Assembly (NCBI RefSeq): GCF_009746585.1
Contig: NZ_WRPO01000013.1
Coordinates: 47,428-111,427, forward strand
Length of the DNA: 64,000 nucleotides
Source of the DNA: Novosphingobium aquimarinum
GTDB taxonomy: Bacteria; Pseudomonadota; Alphaproteobacteria; Sphingomonadales; Sphingomonadaceae
Reading direction: 5' to 3'
In this document: piece after piece, positions 15,426 through 24,804 of the stretch
Numbering within the stretch: the first letter of the stretch is position 1
Layout of the letters: every line of letters starts with the position of its first letter
The notes under the pieces: generated by a model
Told to the model about the DNA's origin: nothing
The model's input: only the letters and a program-made list of their open reading frames with translations
The model's database searches: none
Program-made: the position numbers and the translations under genes

Positions 15426-18011
15426 TCACTCCGCCGCTTGCGCGAGCTCGGGATCCTCGTGAGAGGCCCATTTTTCCGGGTTGTCCGGGAAGGCGATCCG
15501 CTCGATCGCCTCATCCATGGTGAGGCCCTGCGTGACGAGATCCTCAATGGCGGCGTAGACGGCCGGACTGGAGGAATAGACCGTGGACGAGAAGGGATCG
15601 AGCACCAGGCGGCCGACCGCCAACGTCTCTGGCCCCTTGATCAGAATGTCGGAATATTCGCGGCCGTTGATCTTCAGCGAGCGCAGCAGCGCGTCGGTAT
15701 AGTCGTCCATCTCGAAACGATCATGCTTCTTGAAGTCGGCGATGGTCTCCGGCTTCTGCTGGAGAATGACGAACCAGTCGCTGTTCTCAAGGGCGGCGAT
15801 CGAACCCGCAGACTTGTAATAGTCGTTGAGCGACTGGGTCGCGGTGATGAGCGACGCATAATATTTACGGCAGGTACGCGCAAAGGCCTCGATGAACTCG
15901 GCCATCGCCCCGCCGCGCATCATCTGCCACGCTTCATCCAGGAATAGCGCCTTGGGGATCGAACGGTCGACCTTACGCATCATTTGCTGTGACATGAACA
16001 TGATCGCGGCCAGCACTACGCTGCGCAGTTCCTCACGTGACGAAAGATCGGAGAGTTCGAAAACGGTGAGCTGGGCCGACAACTCGAAGGACACTTCGCC
16101 CTGGAAGAAGCGGCCATAAGTGCCGGCGGAGGAGAATGGCCGCATAGCTATGCCAAGATCGGTGGCCTGCTGGTTGCCGGTCGCATCCAGGGCGGTGATG
16201 ATATCATCGATCGAACCAGCCCGCCCCTTCTCCGCCCAGACCGTGTTGACTGCGCCGTCGATCAGGCCGCGCTCGGTATCGTTGAGCCGATCCATGTGGC
16301 GCGACATCTGGTTCACGATGGCCTTGAGCATTGCCATGCAGTCGAGGAGATAGTCCTCATCGGTCGCCGCGAGTTCCTCGTCGATCATGCTGAACGGGTT
16401 GAGACAAAAGCCCGAAGCCATCGTGAACTCGACGAAAGCGCCGCCCTGGAGCTTGGCGGAATGCTCGAACGAGCGTCCGTCGTCGATGACGACAACGCGG
16501 GCGCCGGCGCCACAGAATGACGCGCACAGCTCCTGCAGCGTCACCGATTTGCCGGAGCCCGACTTGCCGAAGACAGCGACATTGTGGTTGCCGGCCGCAT
16601 TCTCGAACGGGCTCCAGAAGAAGGGCTGACCACGTCTGCCGATCAGCATCAGATGGGGCACCTGGCTCCCGAGGAACTCGCCCTGAATGGGGGCGAGATT
16701 AGCGGCGGTCGTGGTCAGCAATGTGCGCATCCGCTTCATGCGCTCGAGATCGCGCGCGAGACCGTTGGCCATCGTCATCGGCATCGCGCAGAGCAGACCC
16801 ATGATCTGCAGGTAGCGATCGTCGAGAAGATCCCAGCCCGCTGCCCGGTACACGGATTTGAGTACCCGTTCGTTCGCGTCCCCCCGGCCCTTCGGGGAGA
16901 AGGCGGTGACACTGAAGAAGACGCGCACGAGCTTGCGGCCCTGGCGCAGCTCGTCGTTCACATAGCGCCATTCCTGGCTCTGATCGCGCAGCTGCGGCAG
17001 GAAGCGCGACGATTTTGAATCGGCCAGGCTCGTTGTGCGCATGAACTTGAAGCTGGCCTTGTTGCTCGCGGCCATCGGATCGGGGAATTCGACACAGAGA
17101 TTGGTCGCGACCGGGCACGGCATGCGCAGCTTGTCGGTAAACATGTCGCCGATCAGCCGGGCGACGTCCCATGGCGCCCAGCGTGCCGGCAGGTTGCGCA
17201 CCGAGAACGAGCGGACGTCGAAGACGTCCGGCAGAATTTCACCGATCTCCGGCGCTTCGTCGATGGTCTTGCCGGTGGGCCGGAATCGCTCGGTGCGAAG
17301 CAGCATCCGGTCAGACTCGATATGCAATTCGACGTCCCGGCGGATTGCCTGGTCCGCGATCGGATCGAGCGGATTATAGCTGACCACGTCCTCGCCGGCA
17401 GCAGTAGTCGGCGAGGTAATGTCGTCGATCCAGGCAATGAGTGCCTGCGGATCCATCGTCCTGGCCGACACATTGATCGAGGCAAGCGCCGAGATGATGC
17501 CGTCCATGACGGCGACGATCTCCTCTGCCGTCACGCTCGAGCTCTCGGGCGTCGAATAGGAGATCGCCACGCGGTGATTGCGAAGCGAAAAGGGCGCGTC
17601 GGCCGAAAGCGACTTCCAGACCCCGTCGGTCAGGAAGTCGACCCGGTGCTTGGCCATGCGCTCATAGACGCCGCGCGCGGAATAGCGCGGGAGATACCAT
17701 TTGGAGAGGCGCTCGCCGATCCGCGGACTCATCCATTGGTGGAACTGCAGACAGCCGGGGGCAGGAATCGCCTCCGAGAGAAACTGGGTCAGGATCTCGC
17801 CCGTGCGTTCGTCCGCGCCGACGAGCGGCGCTGCTTCGATCACGAAGCCGCGCGATGCGCTGTTGTAGAATATCCCGGTCTTGGGATCATAGCTGCGATA
17901 GGGCAGCCAATGCGCCAGCATCGGCACGCCAAACTCCGGCCGCTCGGCGTCGGGCCGCTTGGCGTCGCCCAGGATCCCGGACAGCAGGCTCTCGAAGAAG
18001 CTCCCCGCCAT
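15426..18011 (-). CDS. traC: VirB4-like ATPase TraC
   Basis: 861 residues, the usual length. The N-terminal TraC_F_IV region is followed by the ATPase core: Walker A GKSGSGKS at about residue 480, Walker B ALFLDEAWQMM at about 690, and downstream TraG/VirD4-like motifs (TATQSLNDYYKS). TraC is the cytoplasmic ATPase at the base of the F-type secretion channel and drives pilin extraction and pilus assembly. GGAGG precedes the ATG, which is coupled to the traV stop. Confidence 0.96.
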   Translation of the reverse strand: MAGSFFESLLSGILGDAKRPDAERPEFGVPMLAHWLPYRSYDPKTGIFYNSASRGFVIEAAPLVGADERTGEILTQFLSEAIPAPGCLQFHQWMSPRIGERLSKWYLPRYSARGVYERMAKHRVDFLTDGVWKSLSADAPFSLRNHRVAISYSTPESSSVTAEEIVAVMDGIISALASINVSARTMDPQALIAWIDDITSPTTAAGEDVVSYNPLDPIADQAIRRDVELHIESDRMLLRTERFRPTGKTIDEAPEIGEILPDVFDVRSFSVRNLPARWAPWDVARLIGDMFTDKLRMPCPVATNLCVEFPDPMAASNKASFKFMRTTSLADSKSSRFLPQLRDQSQEWRYVNDELRQGRKLVRVFFSVTAFSPKGRGDANERVLKSVYRAAGWDLLDDRYLQIMGLLCAMPMTMANGLARDLERMKRMRTLLTTTAANLAPIQGEFLGSQVPHLMLIGRRGQPFFWSPFENAAGNHNVAVFGKSGSGKSVTLQELCASFCGAGARVVVIDDGRSFEHSAKLQGGAFVEFTMASGFCLNPFSMIDEELAATDEDYLLDCMAMLKAIVNQMSRHMDRLNDTERGLIDGAVNTVWAEKGRAGSIDDIITALDATGNQQATDLGIAMRPFSSAGTYGRFFQGEVSFELSAQLTVFELSDLSSREELRSVVLAAIMFMSQQMMRKVDRSIPKALFLDEAWQMMRGGAMAEFIEAFARTCRKYYASLITATQSLNDYYKSAGSIAALENSDWFVILQQKPETIADFKKHDRFEMDDYTDALLRSLKINGREYSDILIKGPETLAVGRLVLDPFSSTVYSSSPAVYAAIEDLVTQGLTMDEAIERIAFPDNPEKWASHEDPELAQAAE

Positions 18012-18012
18012 C

Positions 18013-19023
18013 TCACTTGTCCTCCGGCACGGCAGCAGGGAAGTTCGCGGCCTTCACCGTCGCGCCGATCGCCGCCGGCGCGGCTGCCGCTCCGGTCTGC
18101 GCAACGCCGGCATCCCGGGCATCCTTAGCCGCGCCATTGGCGACCTCCTGATAGTGGGGATCGGCCTTCACGCGCGCGACCGCCGCCGCGCCGGTCGCGC
18201 TCATAGGCTGCGGAGCGGGTGCCGAGGCCGCCTTGGCTTCGGGACTGCCGCTCGCCGGTGCATCAGAGGGGGGATGAGGCACCGTCGAAGCGGCAGCCGG
18301 CGGAGTATGGCTCAAAGCCGCCGCCGTTCCCGAACCGGATGTCGCTGGCGCCCTGGGAGCGAGACGCGCCCTGACATCCGCTTTGATCGCACTGACCGGA
18401 TCGGGGGCCGGATCAGGCTTGCGCGCCCGGGCAGCCGCAACGGCCGCCGGGTCCGGTCCGTTCGGATCGCTGTCGGCGAAGCCTGTCAGCGGCGGATCGA
18501 TGCGGTCGACCGCATCACCAAGCGATTCCTGGATGTCTGGTGCCACCGCCGACGCCCGCGCCGGCATGGACGCCTGCATCAGAGCCTGCTGCCGCCATTC
18601 CCCGCTCGCGACGACCGCATGGACCGCACTGGCCTCGTGGAGCCGGCCACGCTCGTCGATATAGGGCTGAAAGACGATCCGCAGCACCTTCTCTTGGCTG
18701 CGTCCGGCATCGGTCGAGGCAAGGCGCGCGGATTGGCCCATCGCCACGCGATTGGTTTTCCCGCGCATCGGCTGCCGCATATTGCCGGTGGGCAGAGCAT
18801 CGCCGTCCGAAGGGTCCGCCGAGATGAGCGCAAGCGCCCTGTCGTCGATCGTCGAACTCGGCGCGCAGATGCCGTCGGGCGCCGCGCAGGAAAAGCTGCC
18901 GCGCACATTGCCGCCGAAACTGGCGCAGCCATTGAGCGCCAGGAGACTGGTCAACCCGAGCACACCCGGCAGCCACAGACGACGGCGGCCGCCGCCATGC
19001 CCAACCAAGGACCGCCGGATCAC
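18013..19023 (-). CDS. traV: Conjugative transfer lipoprotein TraV
   Basis: 336 residues starting at GTG 19023 (GGGAGG 6 nt upstream; GTGA overlap with the dsbC stop). Residues before this in the same frame are not coding. A lipoprotein signal ends in the lipobox LNGC, followed by the TraV core (GNVRGSFSCAAPDGICAP) with its paired cysteines. The C-terminal 150 residues are Ala and Pro rich. TraV anchors the TraK-TraB core complex in the outer membrane, like VirB7. Confidence 0.85.
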   Translation of the reverse strand: MIRRSLVGHGGGRRRLWLPGVLGLTSLLALNGCASFGGNVRGSFSCAAPDGICAPSSTIDDRALALISADPSDGDALPTGNMRQPMRGKTNRVAMGQSARLASTDAGRSQEKVLRIVFQPYIDERGRLHEASAVHAVVASGEWRQQALMQASMPARASAVAPDIQESLGDAVDRIDPPLTGFADSDPNGPDPAAVAAARARKPDPAPDPVSAIKADVRARLAPRAPATSGSGTAAALSHTPPAAASTVPHPPSDAPASGSPEAKAASAPAPQPMSATGAAAVARVKADPHYQEVANGAAKDARDAGVAQTGAAAAPAAIGATVKAANFPAAVPEDK

Positions 19024-19895
19024 GACTGGCCTCCCTTGAGCCAATTCTCGAGGAAGGCGCGCGGCCGGTAGCCCTCGATCACCGCACCGTCGCCGCGCAC
19101 GATGACCGGCGTGCCGCTGAGACCATGGCGGTGGGCGAAGGCCTCGTTCGCATCGAGCCCCGAGGTGTTGCAGGAAGGTCCTGCCTTGATTTCCTCTCCG
19201 GCATAGGCTGCATGCAGCGCGGCCTCCCGGTTCCTGGCGCAGTAGACGCGGTCGGCGACATCGCGGCTTCCGAGCACCGAGATCGGCCGTTCGACGACCC
19301 GCACGTTCATGTCCTTCAGGACACTGGTGAGCGCCCGGCAATAGCCACAGCGGAAATCGGTGAAGACCGTGATCGTCTGGCCCGAAGGATTGCCCCAGAC
19401 GATCGCACCGTCTCGGGGCAGCTCGGCGAGCGAGAGCTTCTGCGGCGTCGCAGGGCGGACTGGCTTCTCCACCCGGCCCGGCGTTGCCGCAGCGAGCTGT
19501 GAAGTATCGTCTTCGCCGCCCGCATTTGCCGCCGCATTGGCCTTCGCGGCTGCGCCGACGAGCATGTCGGGGTTCATCTCGAGCAGACGGGCGGCCGTGA
19601 TGTCCTGCCGGGTCTGCATGTCATAGACGCGGCCGATGACGAGGAAACGCGCGCCCGTATCGACGTAGAACAGGTTGGCGCCCGCGGTAATCTCGCAAAG
19701 GCCGCTGATCTTGCCGCAATCGATAGCGGTGACCGGTGTCTTGGGCAGCCGCGTCTTTAGGAGCAACCGGACCCGGTCTTCCGGGCTGTTCGTGTCGGCC
19801 GCGAGCGCGATGCCGGCGACGCTCAGCCCGAGGAGCGTGGTGAGGACGAGGCGCGACGGGCGGCCCAGCGCGCGCAGACGATCAATTGCGAACAT
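19020..19895 (-). CDS. dsbC: DsbC-like periplasmic disulfide isomerase
   Basis: 291 residues from ATG 19895. A signal peptide (ending GIALAAD) is followed by an N-terminal dimerisation region (LFYVDTGARFLVIGRVYDM), a linker rich in Ala, and a thioredoxin domain with Cys-Gly-Tyr-Cys near residue 183 and the cis-Pro loop GTPVIV. It would isomerise disulfides in the Cys-rich TraN, TraU and TraH; such a gene sits between traB and traV in many MPF-F operons. Confidence 0.9.
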   Translation of the reverse strand: MFAIDRLRALGRPSRLVLTTLLGLSVAGIALAADTNSPEDRVRLLLKTRLPKTPVTAIDCGKISGLCEITAGANLFYVDTGARFLVIGRVYDMQTRQDITAARLLEMNPDMLVGAAAKANAAANAGGEDDTSQLAAATPGRVEKPVRPATPQKLSLAELPRDGAIVWGNPSGQTITVFTDFRCGYCRALTSVLKDMNVRVVERPISVLGSRDVADRVYCARNREAALHAAYAGEEIKAGPSCNTSGLDANEAFAHRHGLSGTPVIVRGDGAVIEGYRPRAFLENWLKGGQS

Positions 19896-21219
19896 AGACA
19901 CCCTCCAGGAAGACAATCTCAACATCGATGCCGGTCGGCATCTCAATCACGGGCTGGTATTGCTCGGCGCGTTCGATCAGATATTTGGAGACCATGTCGC
20001 CAGTCTGGGCGACGCCCTCGCCGAAACCGCCCTCGAGGATGTCGCCCGTCGAGAGCTTCTGGCGCTGGCCGTTGGTCGTGATGTTGGTGCCCTGGAAGAC
20101 CGAGTTGGCATTCGCCGAGAAGCCACGGCCGAAGCCGCCAGCAAGGCCCGCCAGGAAGGCCTGGGTCACGAGCGAGCCTTCGCGGGACACCACCCGGCCA
20201 CGCACGCCCGTCTTACCCCCGAAGGCGATGAAGCCCTTGACCTCGGAGACCGCGTAGCGGCCGCCGGGCTGCGGGCAGGTCATCTTCTGAAGCTTGACGT
20301 AGACCTTCTCGCTCGAGAGGTCGCCGCGCGCCGCGCCGTTGATGAGGCAGCCCTCTATCTTGGTCGTGAGCAGGCGGCCGTTCTGGTAGACCGAGCGCGC
20401 CGGACCCGTCACACGCAGCACGACGGGCAAGGGATCGCTCTGGCTGTTGACCCCCGCGCTCGCATCCACGCCCACGATCACCTTCGCACGCGCGAAGCTG
20501 TTGGGCGGCAGATAGTTGACGCTGTCGGTATAGACCGTGTTGCCCTTGGCAATGCGGGAGGCGTTGCCGCTATCCGTCGTCGTGAAGTTGACGAGCTTCA
20601 CTTCCGCGGCCGAAGCGATCGGAGCCGCCGCTTGCGTTCCGCCCTGCGCGCCCGGTCGCTGATAGGCCTGCGGACCATAGGGCCCGTACATTGCGGCCGG
20701 GCCGGGCGCCGGTGCTGCGGCAGTCCGGCGATCAGCGACCTGCCGGCGAAGTTGCTCGTTTTCGGCCTGGTAGGCGGACAGGACCCGCTGGCCATCGGCC
20801 TGCATCGCCTGATTCTGGCCCTTCAGCGCCTCGACCTGCGCGGTCAGCGCCTCGAGCCGGCTATTCTGCCCGTCGATCGACTTGAGTTGGTTTTCTGTCG
20901 ACTGAAAGCGGTTCTCCGAAAGCGCCATCCATTCCTGCTGGGAGAGGTTGCGGTTGACGAGATCCTTGGTGGAGACGTCGACCTCGCTGACGCCGTCGTC
21001 GGTCTCCTTCGATTTGTCGCCGTCGCCGCCGAAGATCCAGAAGGACGAAAGGACCAGGCCCACGCCCGCGACGCCGGCGAGGAGCAGACGCTGGCGGCGG
21101 CGGACTGCGTCATTGGCACCGAGATCGCCCGACAGCGGGGAAACTCCCTCTTCGGTGCCGCCCTCGCTGCCGCCGTCGAGAGGACGGCGACTGCGCTTCA
21201 GGAAATCGGAAAGAGCCAT
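19882..21219 (-). CDS. traB: Conjugative core-complex protein TraB
   Basis: 445 residues from ATG 21219; the upstream part of the frame is not conserved-looking. Layout: short cytoplasmic tail, one transmembrane helix (LLLAGVAGVGLVLSSFWIF), a periplasmic coiled coil (about 95-150, with ENRFQSTENQLKSIDGQNS), a Pro/Gly linker, and the VirB10-like beta-barrel domain containing FARAKVIVGVDA and RGRVVSREGSLV. TraB spans the envelope and links TraC at the base to TraK and TraV at the outer membrane. Confidence 0.93.
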   Translation of the reverse strand: MALSDFLKRSRRPLDGGSEGGTEEGVSPLSGDLGANDAVRRRQRLLLAGVAGVGLVLSSFWIFGGDGDKSKETDDGVSEVDVSTKDLVNRNLSQQEWMALSENRFQSTENQLKSIDGQNSRLEALTAQVEALKGQNQAMQADGQRVLSAYQAENEQLRRQVADRRTAAAPAPGPAAMYGPYGPQAYQRPGAQGGTQAAAPIASAAEVKLVNFTTTDSGNASRIAKGNTVYTDSVNYLPPNSFARAKVIVGVDASAGVNSQSDPLPVVLRVTGPARSVYQNGRLLTTKIEGCLINGAARGDLSSEKVYVKLQKMTCPQPGGRYAVSEVKGFIAFGGKTGVRGRVVSREGSLVTQAFLAGLAGGFGRGFSANANSVFQGTNITTNGQRQKLSTGDILEGGFGEGVAQTGDMVSKYLIERAEQYQPVIEMPTGIDVEIVFLEGVYVRN

Positions 21220-21223
21220 ATCC

Positions 21224-22060
21224 TCACCTTCCCGTAGGAGTATTTTGGCCAGCCAAGGGGCTCGGACCATTTTGCGAGACGAGGTAGGCCGTGGTGACCT
21301 TGCCCGGTGCGAGCTTGGTGTCGGCGATCGAGACGGCGAGCGCGCTCGAAGGAGCGACCATGCTTGTGGTAAGCTCGACGCTCTGGTCACCCTTGTTCTC
21401 GATCCGAAGCACCCGGCCGGTCAGCTCGGAACCCCGATATTCGGCGATCATCTGGACCTTGAGAGTGCCAACATAGACGGGGCGCAGGGTGCGCTGGCGC
21501 ATCTCGTAGCCATCGGCGACGGCATTCGAATACATGGCCTGGACAAGCTCGACGGCGGCATCCTGGGGTCCCAGCTGATTGGCGGGACCATTCTCGGCCG
21601 CCTTTTCGTTGGCGATCGCAGGGTTCGAAACAAAGACCTGGGCGGCCTGGTCCCCGCTGATCCGGCACACGAACTTGTAGACGTAGCCGCGCTTGCTGGT
21701 CGCGAAGAAGGAAAGCGCGGGTCGGCCAAACCCGTCTGGCACAGACAGGTAGATGTCACCGCGGACCGGCTCGTTGACGACCGAGAAGTCGTCCTGCGGA
21801 TTGCCGGTCGAGATCTTCGACACGCTCGCGAACTCGTCCTCGACGAGGCTGATGCGGGTCAGATCCTTGGCCGACGCGGTGCAATCAACCTGCGCGCTGT
21901 CGCTCGCCATGATCGTCTGATCGGCGAAGGCCGGCTCGGCGATGAGGAAGACCGCCAGGGCGACGAGGCTTGCGCCGATGAAGCGGCTCGCGTGGCAAGT
22001 CACGCGCGAGAGGAAGGCAGTGCCGAGCGCGGCACTCCCGATAGCATAGACCGGCATCAT
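21224..22060 (-). CDS. traK: Conjugative core-complex secretin-like protein TraK
   Basis: 278 residues with a signal peptide (LVALAVFLIAEPAFA) and the TraK pattern in the mature part (DLTRISLVEDEFASVS, GDIYLSVPDGF, YVYKFVCRI, GRVLRIENKGDQSVEL). TraK is VirB9-like and forms the outer ring with TraV and TraB. AGGGGAG precedes the first of two ATG codons, and the ATGA overlap with traE shows coupling. Confidence 0.92.
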   Translation of the reverse strand: MMPVYAIGSAALGTAFLSRVTCHASRFIGASLVALAVFLIAEPAFADQTIMASDSAQVDCTASAKDLTRISLVEDEFASVSKISTGNPQDDFSVVNEPVRGDIYLSVPDGFGRPALSFFATSKRGYVYKFVCRISGDQAAQVFVSNPAIANEKAAENGPANQLGPQDAAVELVQAMYSNAVADGYEMRQRTLRPVYVGTLKVQMIAEYRGSELTGRVLRIENKGDQSVELTTSMVAPSSALAVSIADTKLAPGKVTTAYLVSQNGPSPLAGQNTPTGR

Positions 22061-22638
22061 GATGAGCTCCCCTGTTGGTCTTTCGCGGAGCCGGTCTTCA
22101 CCATCCCGAAGCCCACCAGCTTCAGCGACAGGCCGGAATATTCCCAGTCGTAGCGGAAGGTGCGGTTCTCGCTGGAGATGACCTTGTTGCCGACGATCGT
22201 GTGCAGTTCGCCGGTCACCTCCGAGCGGAGGTTCCTGGTGTCGATCTCCATCTTCTGGATGGTGAAGAACTGCGAGATCGAGGAGCCGCGCTGCTCGCTG
22301 ACGATCTTGAGCAGGTCGGCCTTGATCTTGCCCTGCGTGCGCGGGCTCGCAATGTCGAGCACCGCATTCATCCAGTATTCGAGGTTCTGCGGGCTGCGAT
22401 CGAGCGTCAGCACGACCGTGTCGCGCGTGATCATCTCCAGATATTCGCGGCTGACGCCGGCAGAGCTGACCGTCAGCGGAGAACGCAGCACTGGTTGCAG
22501 CACCACCTCGCGGTCGCGCGACAGGCTGACCGTGCAGAGCAGCAGGGTGATCACGGCGAGCGCCACCGCGGCGACGGCCAGAATGTTGCGCTGGCGCAGG
22601 ATCCGCTGGCTGTTCGTATGGCTGTAGGAAAGTTCCAT
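22057..22638 (-). CDS. traE: Conjugative transfer protein TraE
   Basis: 193 residues with an N-terminal signal anchor (ILAVAAVALAVITLLLC) and a periplasmic VirB8-like domain containing the TraE blocks VSREYLEMITRD, LEYWMNAVLDIASP and NRTFRYDWEYSGLSLKLVGF. It is an inner-membrane component of the pilus assembly machinery, placed between traL and traK as in F. Confidence 0.92.
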   Translation of the reverse strand: MELSYSHTNSQRILRQRNILAVAAVALAVITLLLCTVSLSRDREVVLQPVLRSPLTVSSAGVSREYLEMITRDTVVLTLDRSPQNLEYWMNAVLDIASPRTQGKIKADLLKIVSEQRGSSISQFFTIQKMEIDTRNLRSEVTGELHTIVGNKVISSENRTFRYDWEYSGLSLKLVGFGMVKTGSAKDQQGSSS

Positions 22639-22639
22639 A

Positions 22640-22930
22640 TCACCCCGCCATCAGTCGAAGATATGAGGGTGGCGTGGCTCTCAGGCCGGTGAAGCCGGCC
22701 GGAAGATGCCAATAGGCCAGGTGAAGCAGCCAGGACGTCGCCCGGCCTGCCTTAGCTTTTCTGAGACCCCACCAGCCCGCCCCCGAAAGAAGCATGCCGA
22801 TAAGGATGTGCTGAGACAGGATCCCCCAGACGAATGGGATAACCATCGCCAGGAACTCATCCAGCGTCCACAGCCCGATCAGCTCGGGATCGTCGAGATG
22901 AGTTGGAATGACGTACTTGTCTGCGGCCAT
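22640..22930 (-). CDS. traL: Conjugative transfer protein TraL
   Basis: 96 residues. It contains the TraL signature DEFLAMVIPFVWGI and two hydrophobic segments, then a C-terminal HLPAGFTGLRATPPSYLR block typical of the family. It is a VirB3-like small inner-membrane protein next to the pilin gene. Confidence 0.9.
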   Translation of the reverse strand: MAADKYVIPTHLDDPELIGLWTLDEFLAMVIPFVWGILSQHILIGMLLSGAGWWGLRKAKAGRATSWLLHLAYWHLPAGFTGLRATPPSYLRLMAG

Positions 22931-22989
22931 TGCACCACCCCCTCCTGGACCTGGGCGGAGCTGCTACTCCGCACAGGCCTGGGATCGGT

Positions 22990-23310
22990 TCAGATCGTCG
23001 CGGTCACGGTGGACGTGACGATCGGCACGCCGGTTCCGGCACCGACGCCGACGCCGACCGGGATCGCGATCTGCCCCATCGAGAAGCGACCCGAAGCGAG
23101 GGCGACCACGCCGCCGGCGAGGCTGAGCACCGTGATGATCTTGCCGCCGGATCCCTCGAGGAAGTCGGTGAACTTAGTGAGCGCGGTGTTGAACGTCGTG
23201 TCGGCGCCGGCGAAGGCGGGACCGGCGAAGAAGAGAAAAGCGAACAGGAGTACGGCGAGGGCGAGGATCGCCAGCTCCGCGTGTCCGCTCTTTTGGAGGA
23301 CAGACTGCAT
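22990..23310 (-). CDS. traA: F-type pilin precursor TraA
   Basis: 106 residues from ATG 23310 (GAAGGAA upstream). A long leader ends in a hydrophobic stretch and FAGPAFAG, leaving a mature pilin of about 72 residues that starts near GADTTFN. The mature part has two hydrophobic helices separated by a short polar loop (SGRFSMGQ), as in F TraA (mature 70 residues). It is the first gene of the operon, so the promoter should lie in 23311-23650. The S26 peptidase is the likely processing enzyme. Confidence 0.85.
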   Translation of the reverse strand: MQSVLQKSGHAELAILALAVLLFAFLFFAGPAFAGADTTFNTALTKFTDFLEGSGGKIITVLSLAGGVVALASGRFSMGQIAIPVGVGVGAGTGVPIVTSTVTATI

Positions 23311-23652
23311 GTGGATTTCCTTCGATTGGAGACGCGACGGAACCGCGCCCAAACAAAGCTGGCCAATCACATCGCCGCACCGCAACGACGTATGGGATCA
23401 GCCCCCTCCCGAATCGGGAAAATTTTCGATCATGTTCGATGTCGGTGATGAAAATGGGGCACCGTGTCCCGGTGATCAGGGCATCCTGCCCCGTCATATG
23501 GGGCAAATTGGCCGGGTTGACGGGGCGTTATGCCCTGCAATTGCGGACAGGCTTCATTCGCGGTAGATTCGCGGCGCAAGACTCGTCAGATATTAACCAT
23601 TGCCTGTTCATAATCCCGGCAAGGCAACCGACCATCGATCGGGCTCTAATGG
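23311..23652. promoter_or_regulatory. Upstream control region of the tra operon
   Basis: About 340 bp with no convincing gene. A TGCCCC-N7-GGGGCA inverted repeat (23487-23505) is accompanied by further GGGGCA/TGCCC half-sites on both sides (around 23455, 23478 and 23527-23536). Clustered half-sites are what one expects from operators of the transfer operon promoter and of the divergent plus-strand gene at 23653. The regulator is not identified, and no clear -35/-10 pair stands out. Confidence 0.45.
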
Positions 23653-24120
23653 ATGAGGGCAGTTCAGGACGTGGGCACTATGGGCGCTGACTCACGAGAC
23701 TTTACACTGGATATCTCCGAACGCTTCTTTCATCTCACGACTGAGAGCCTTCGCCTTCATTCTAATAGTACTAAGTGCTATCAGACGCTCGAAAATCTCG
23801 TGAACAGCCGCGTTCCAGGAATAGAAAAGATAGATGATGAGGATGCGGAGAACCTAAAGCGCCATCTGGTGGCTGTCCCTACAGGCGGAAGCATTCAGAT
23901 CCATTTAGAGATTACGGAGACGAGTGCCAAAAATCTTGAGAGAATAAAAGAATTGCTCGAAACAAGACTCGAAACCAACATTTCTGTTGGGGACGCTCTT
24001 TCTGCCCTTTTATTCAACTATATAGTCGAGCAGCGGGCAGCTCGCGTGATTTCCAAGCTCCAGTTGGACGAGTTCGATCAACCTCGCGAGACCGGCCCAT
24101 TCAAGGGGTCCCGGCACTAA
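23653..24120 (+). CDS. Ribbon-helix-helix-like protein, divergent from traA
   Basis: 155 residues, less GC-rich than the surrounding genes. Residues 79-127 fit a ribbon-helix-helix plan: a strand (SIQIHLEIT), a helix (NLERIKELLETRLE), a turn with NISVGD, and a helix (ALSALLFNYIVEQ). The gene is divergent from the tra operon across a region of repeated half-sites, so a transfer regulator is a fair guess. No family match is recalled. ATG 23680 is an alternative start. Confidence 0.55.
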   Translation: MRAVQDVGTMGADSRDFTLDISERFFHLTTESLRLHSNSTKCYQTLENLVNSRVPGIEKIDDEDAENLKRHLVAVPTGGSIQIHLEITETSAKNLERIKELLETRLETNISVGDALSALLFNYIVEQRAARVISKLQLDEFDQPRETGPFKGSRH

Positions 24121-24271
24121 CAAGCGCGGTCACCAATGCGTTAGCCTTTCGGTTCGGACAAATCTGGTCGAAACCACGCTTGCATTGGCTTTTCTGCTAT
24201 GATTGTCTTCCCCATCCGAACGGCATTGGGGGATCGATATGACATCTCTTGCCAAGTTAGGGGCGTAAGTT

Positions 24272-24766
24272 GTGGAGCTCGCCCAAGGCGACGAGCTGCA
24301 GAGGGACTATGTGCCTCTGATCCTGCGGGCGATGGCTTGCAAGAAAGCAACTCAACGCAAACTCGCCCACCTGACCGGTATCAGCAAATCGAGGCTGGGC
24401 GTTTTGCTGCACAGCAAGCCCGAAAAACGCGTCACCATGACGCTTCCTGAATTTGAAACAATATTGCACGCGCTCGGCATGAATCTAGTGCACGCATATG
24501 TGTGCCTGAAAACCTTCAAAGGTCTCGATGAATATTATCAGAAATGTTATTCGACGGCTGTCTTCATGCTCTGCGACATATGCGTGCGCGCGCCTGAGCG
24601 AATGATTGATGTGCTCGAGGAATTGGGTGGCTTCGATGGAACCGAGATCAGGCTGGCCTGGAGCCCGTCGCTCCAAAACGCATTGATCAAGAAGGTGACC
24701 GAGGAGGTCCAAGCTATTCATGAGCGCAGAAATCGCCTCACCCATGGCGACGATTTCGACCTCTAG
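24272..24766 (+). CDS. HTH-domain protein of unknown function
   Basis: 164 residues from a GTG start, with an AGGGGCG stretch upstream. Residues 23-48 look like an XRE-type helix-turn-helix (ATQRKLAHLTGISKSRLGVLL). The remainder is helical with two cysteines close together (CDICVRAPERM) and no known domain. It may be a small backbone regulator. The preceding 150 bp (24121-24271) hold nothing I can name. Confidence 0.5.
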   Translation: MELAQGDELQRDYVPLILRAMACKKATQRKLAHLTGISKSRLGVLLHSKPEKRVTMTLPEFETILHALGMNLVHAYVCLKTFKGLDEYYQKCYSTAVFMLCDICVRAPERMIDVLEELGGFDGTEIRLAWSPSLQNALIKKVTEEVQAIHERRNRLTHGDDFDL

Positions 24767-24804
24767 CCGAACTGTTCGTGGACATGGATCAGCAAACCAT
24801 GCGG

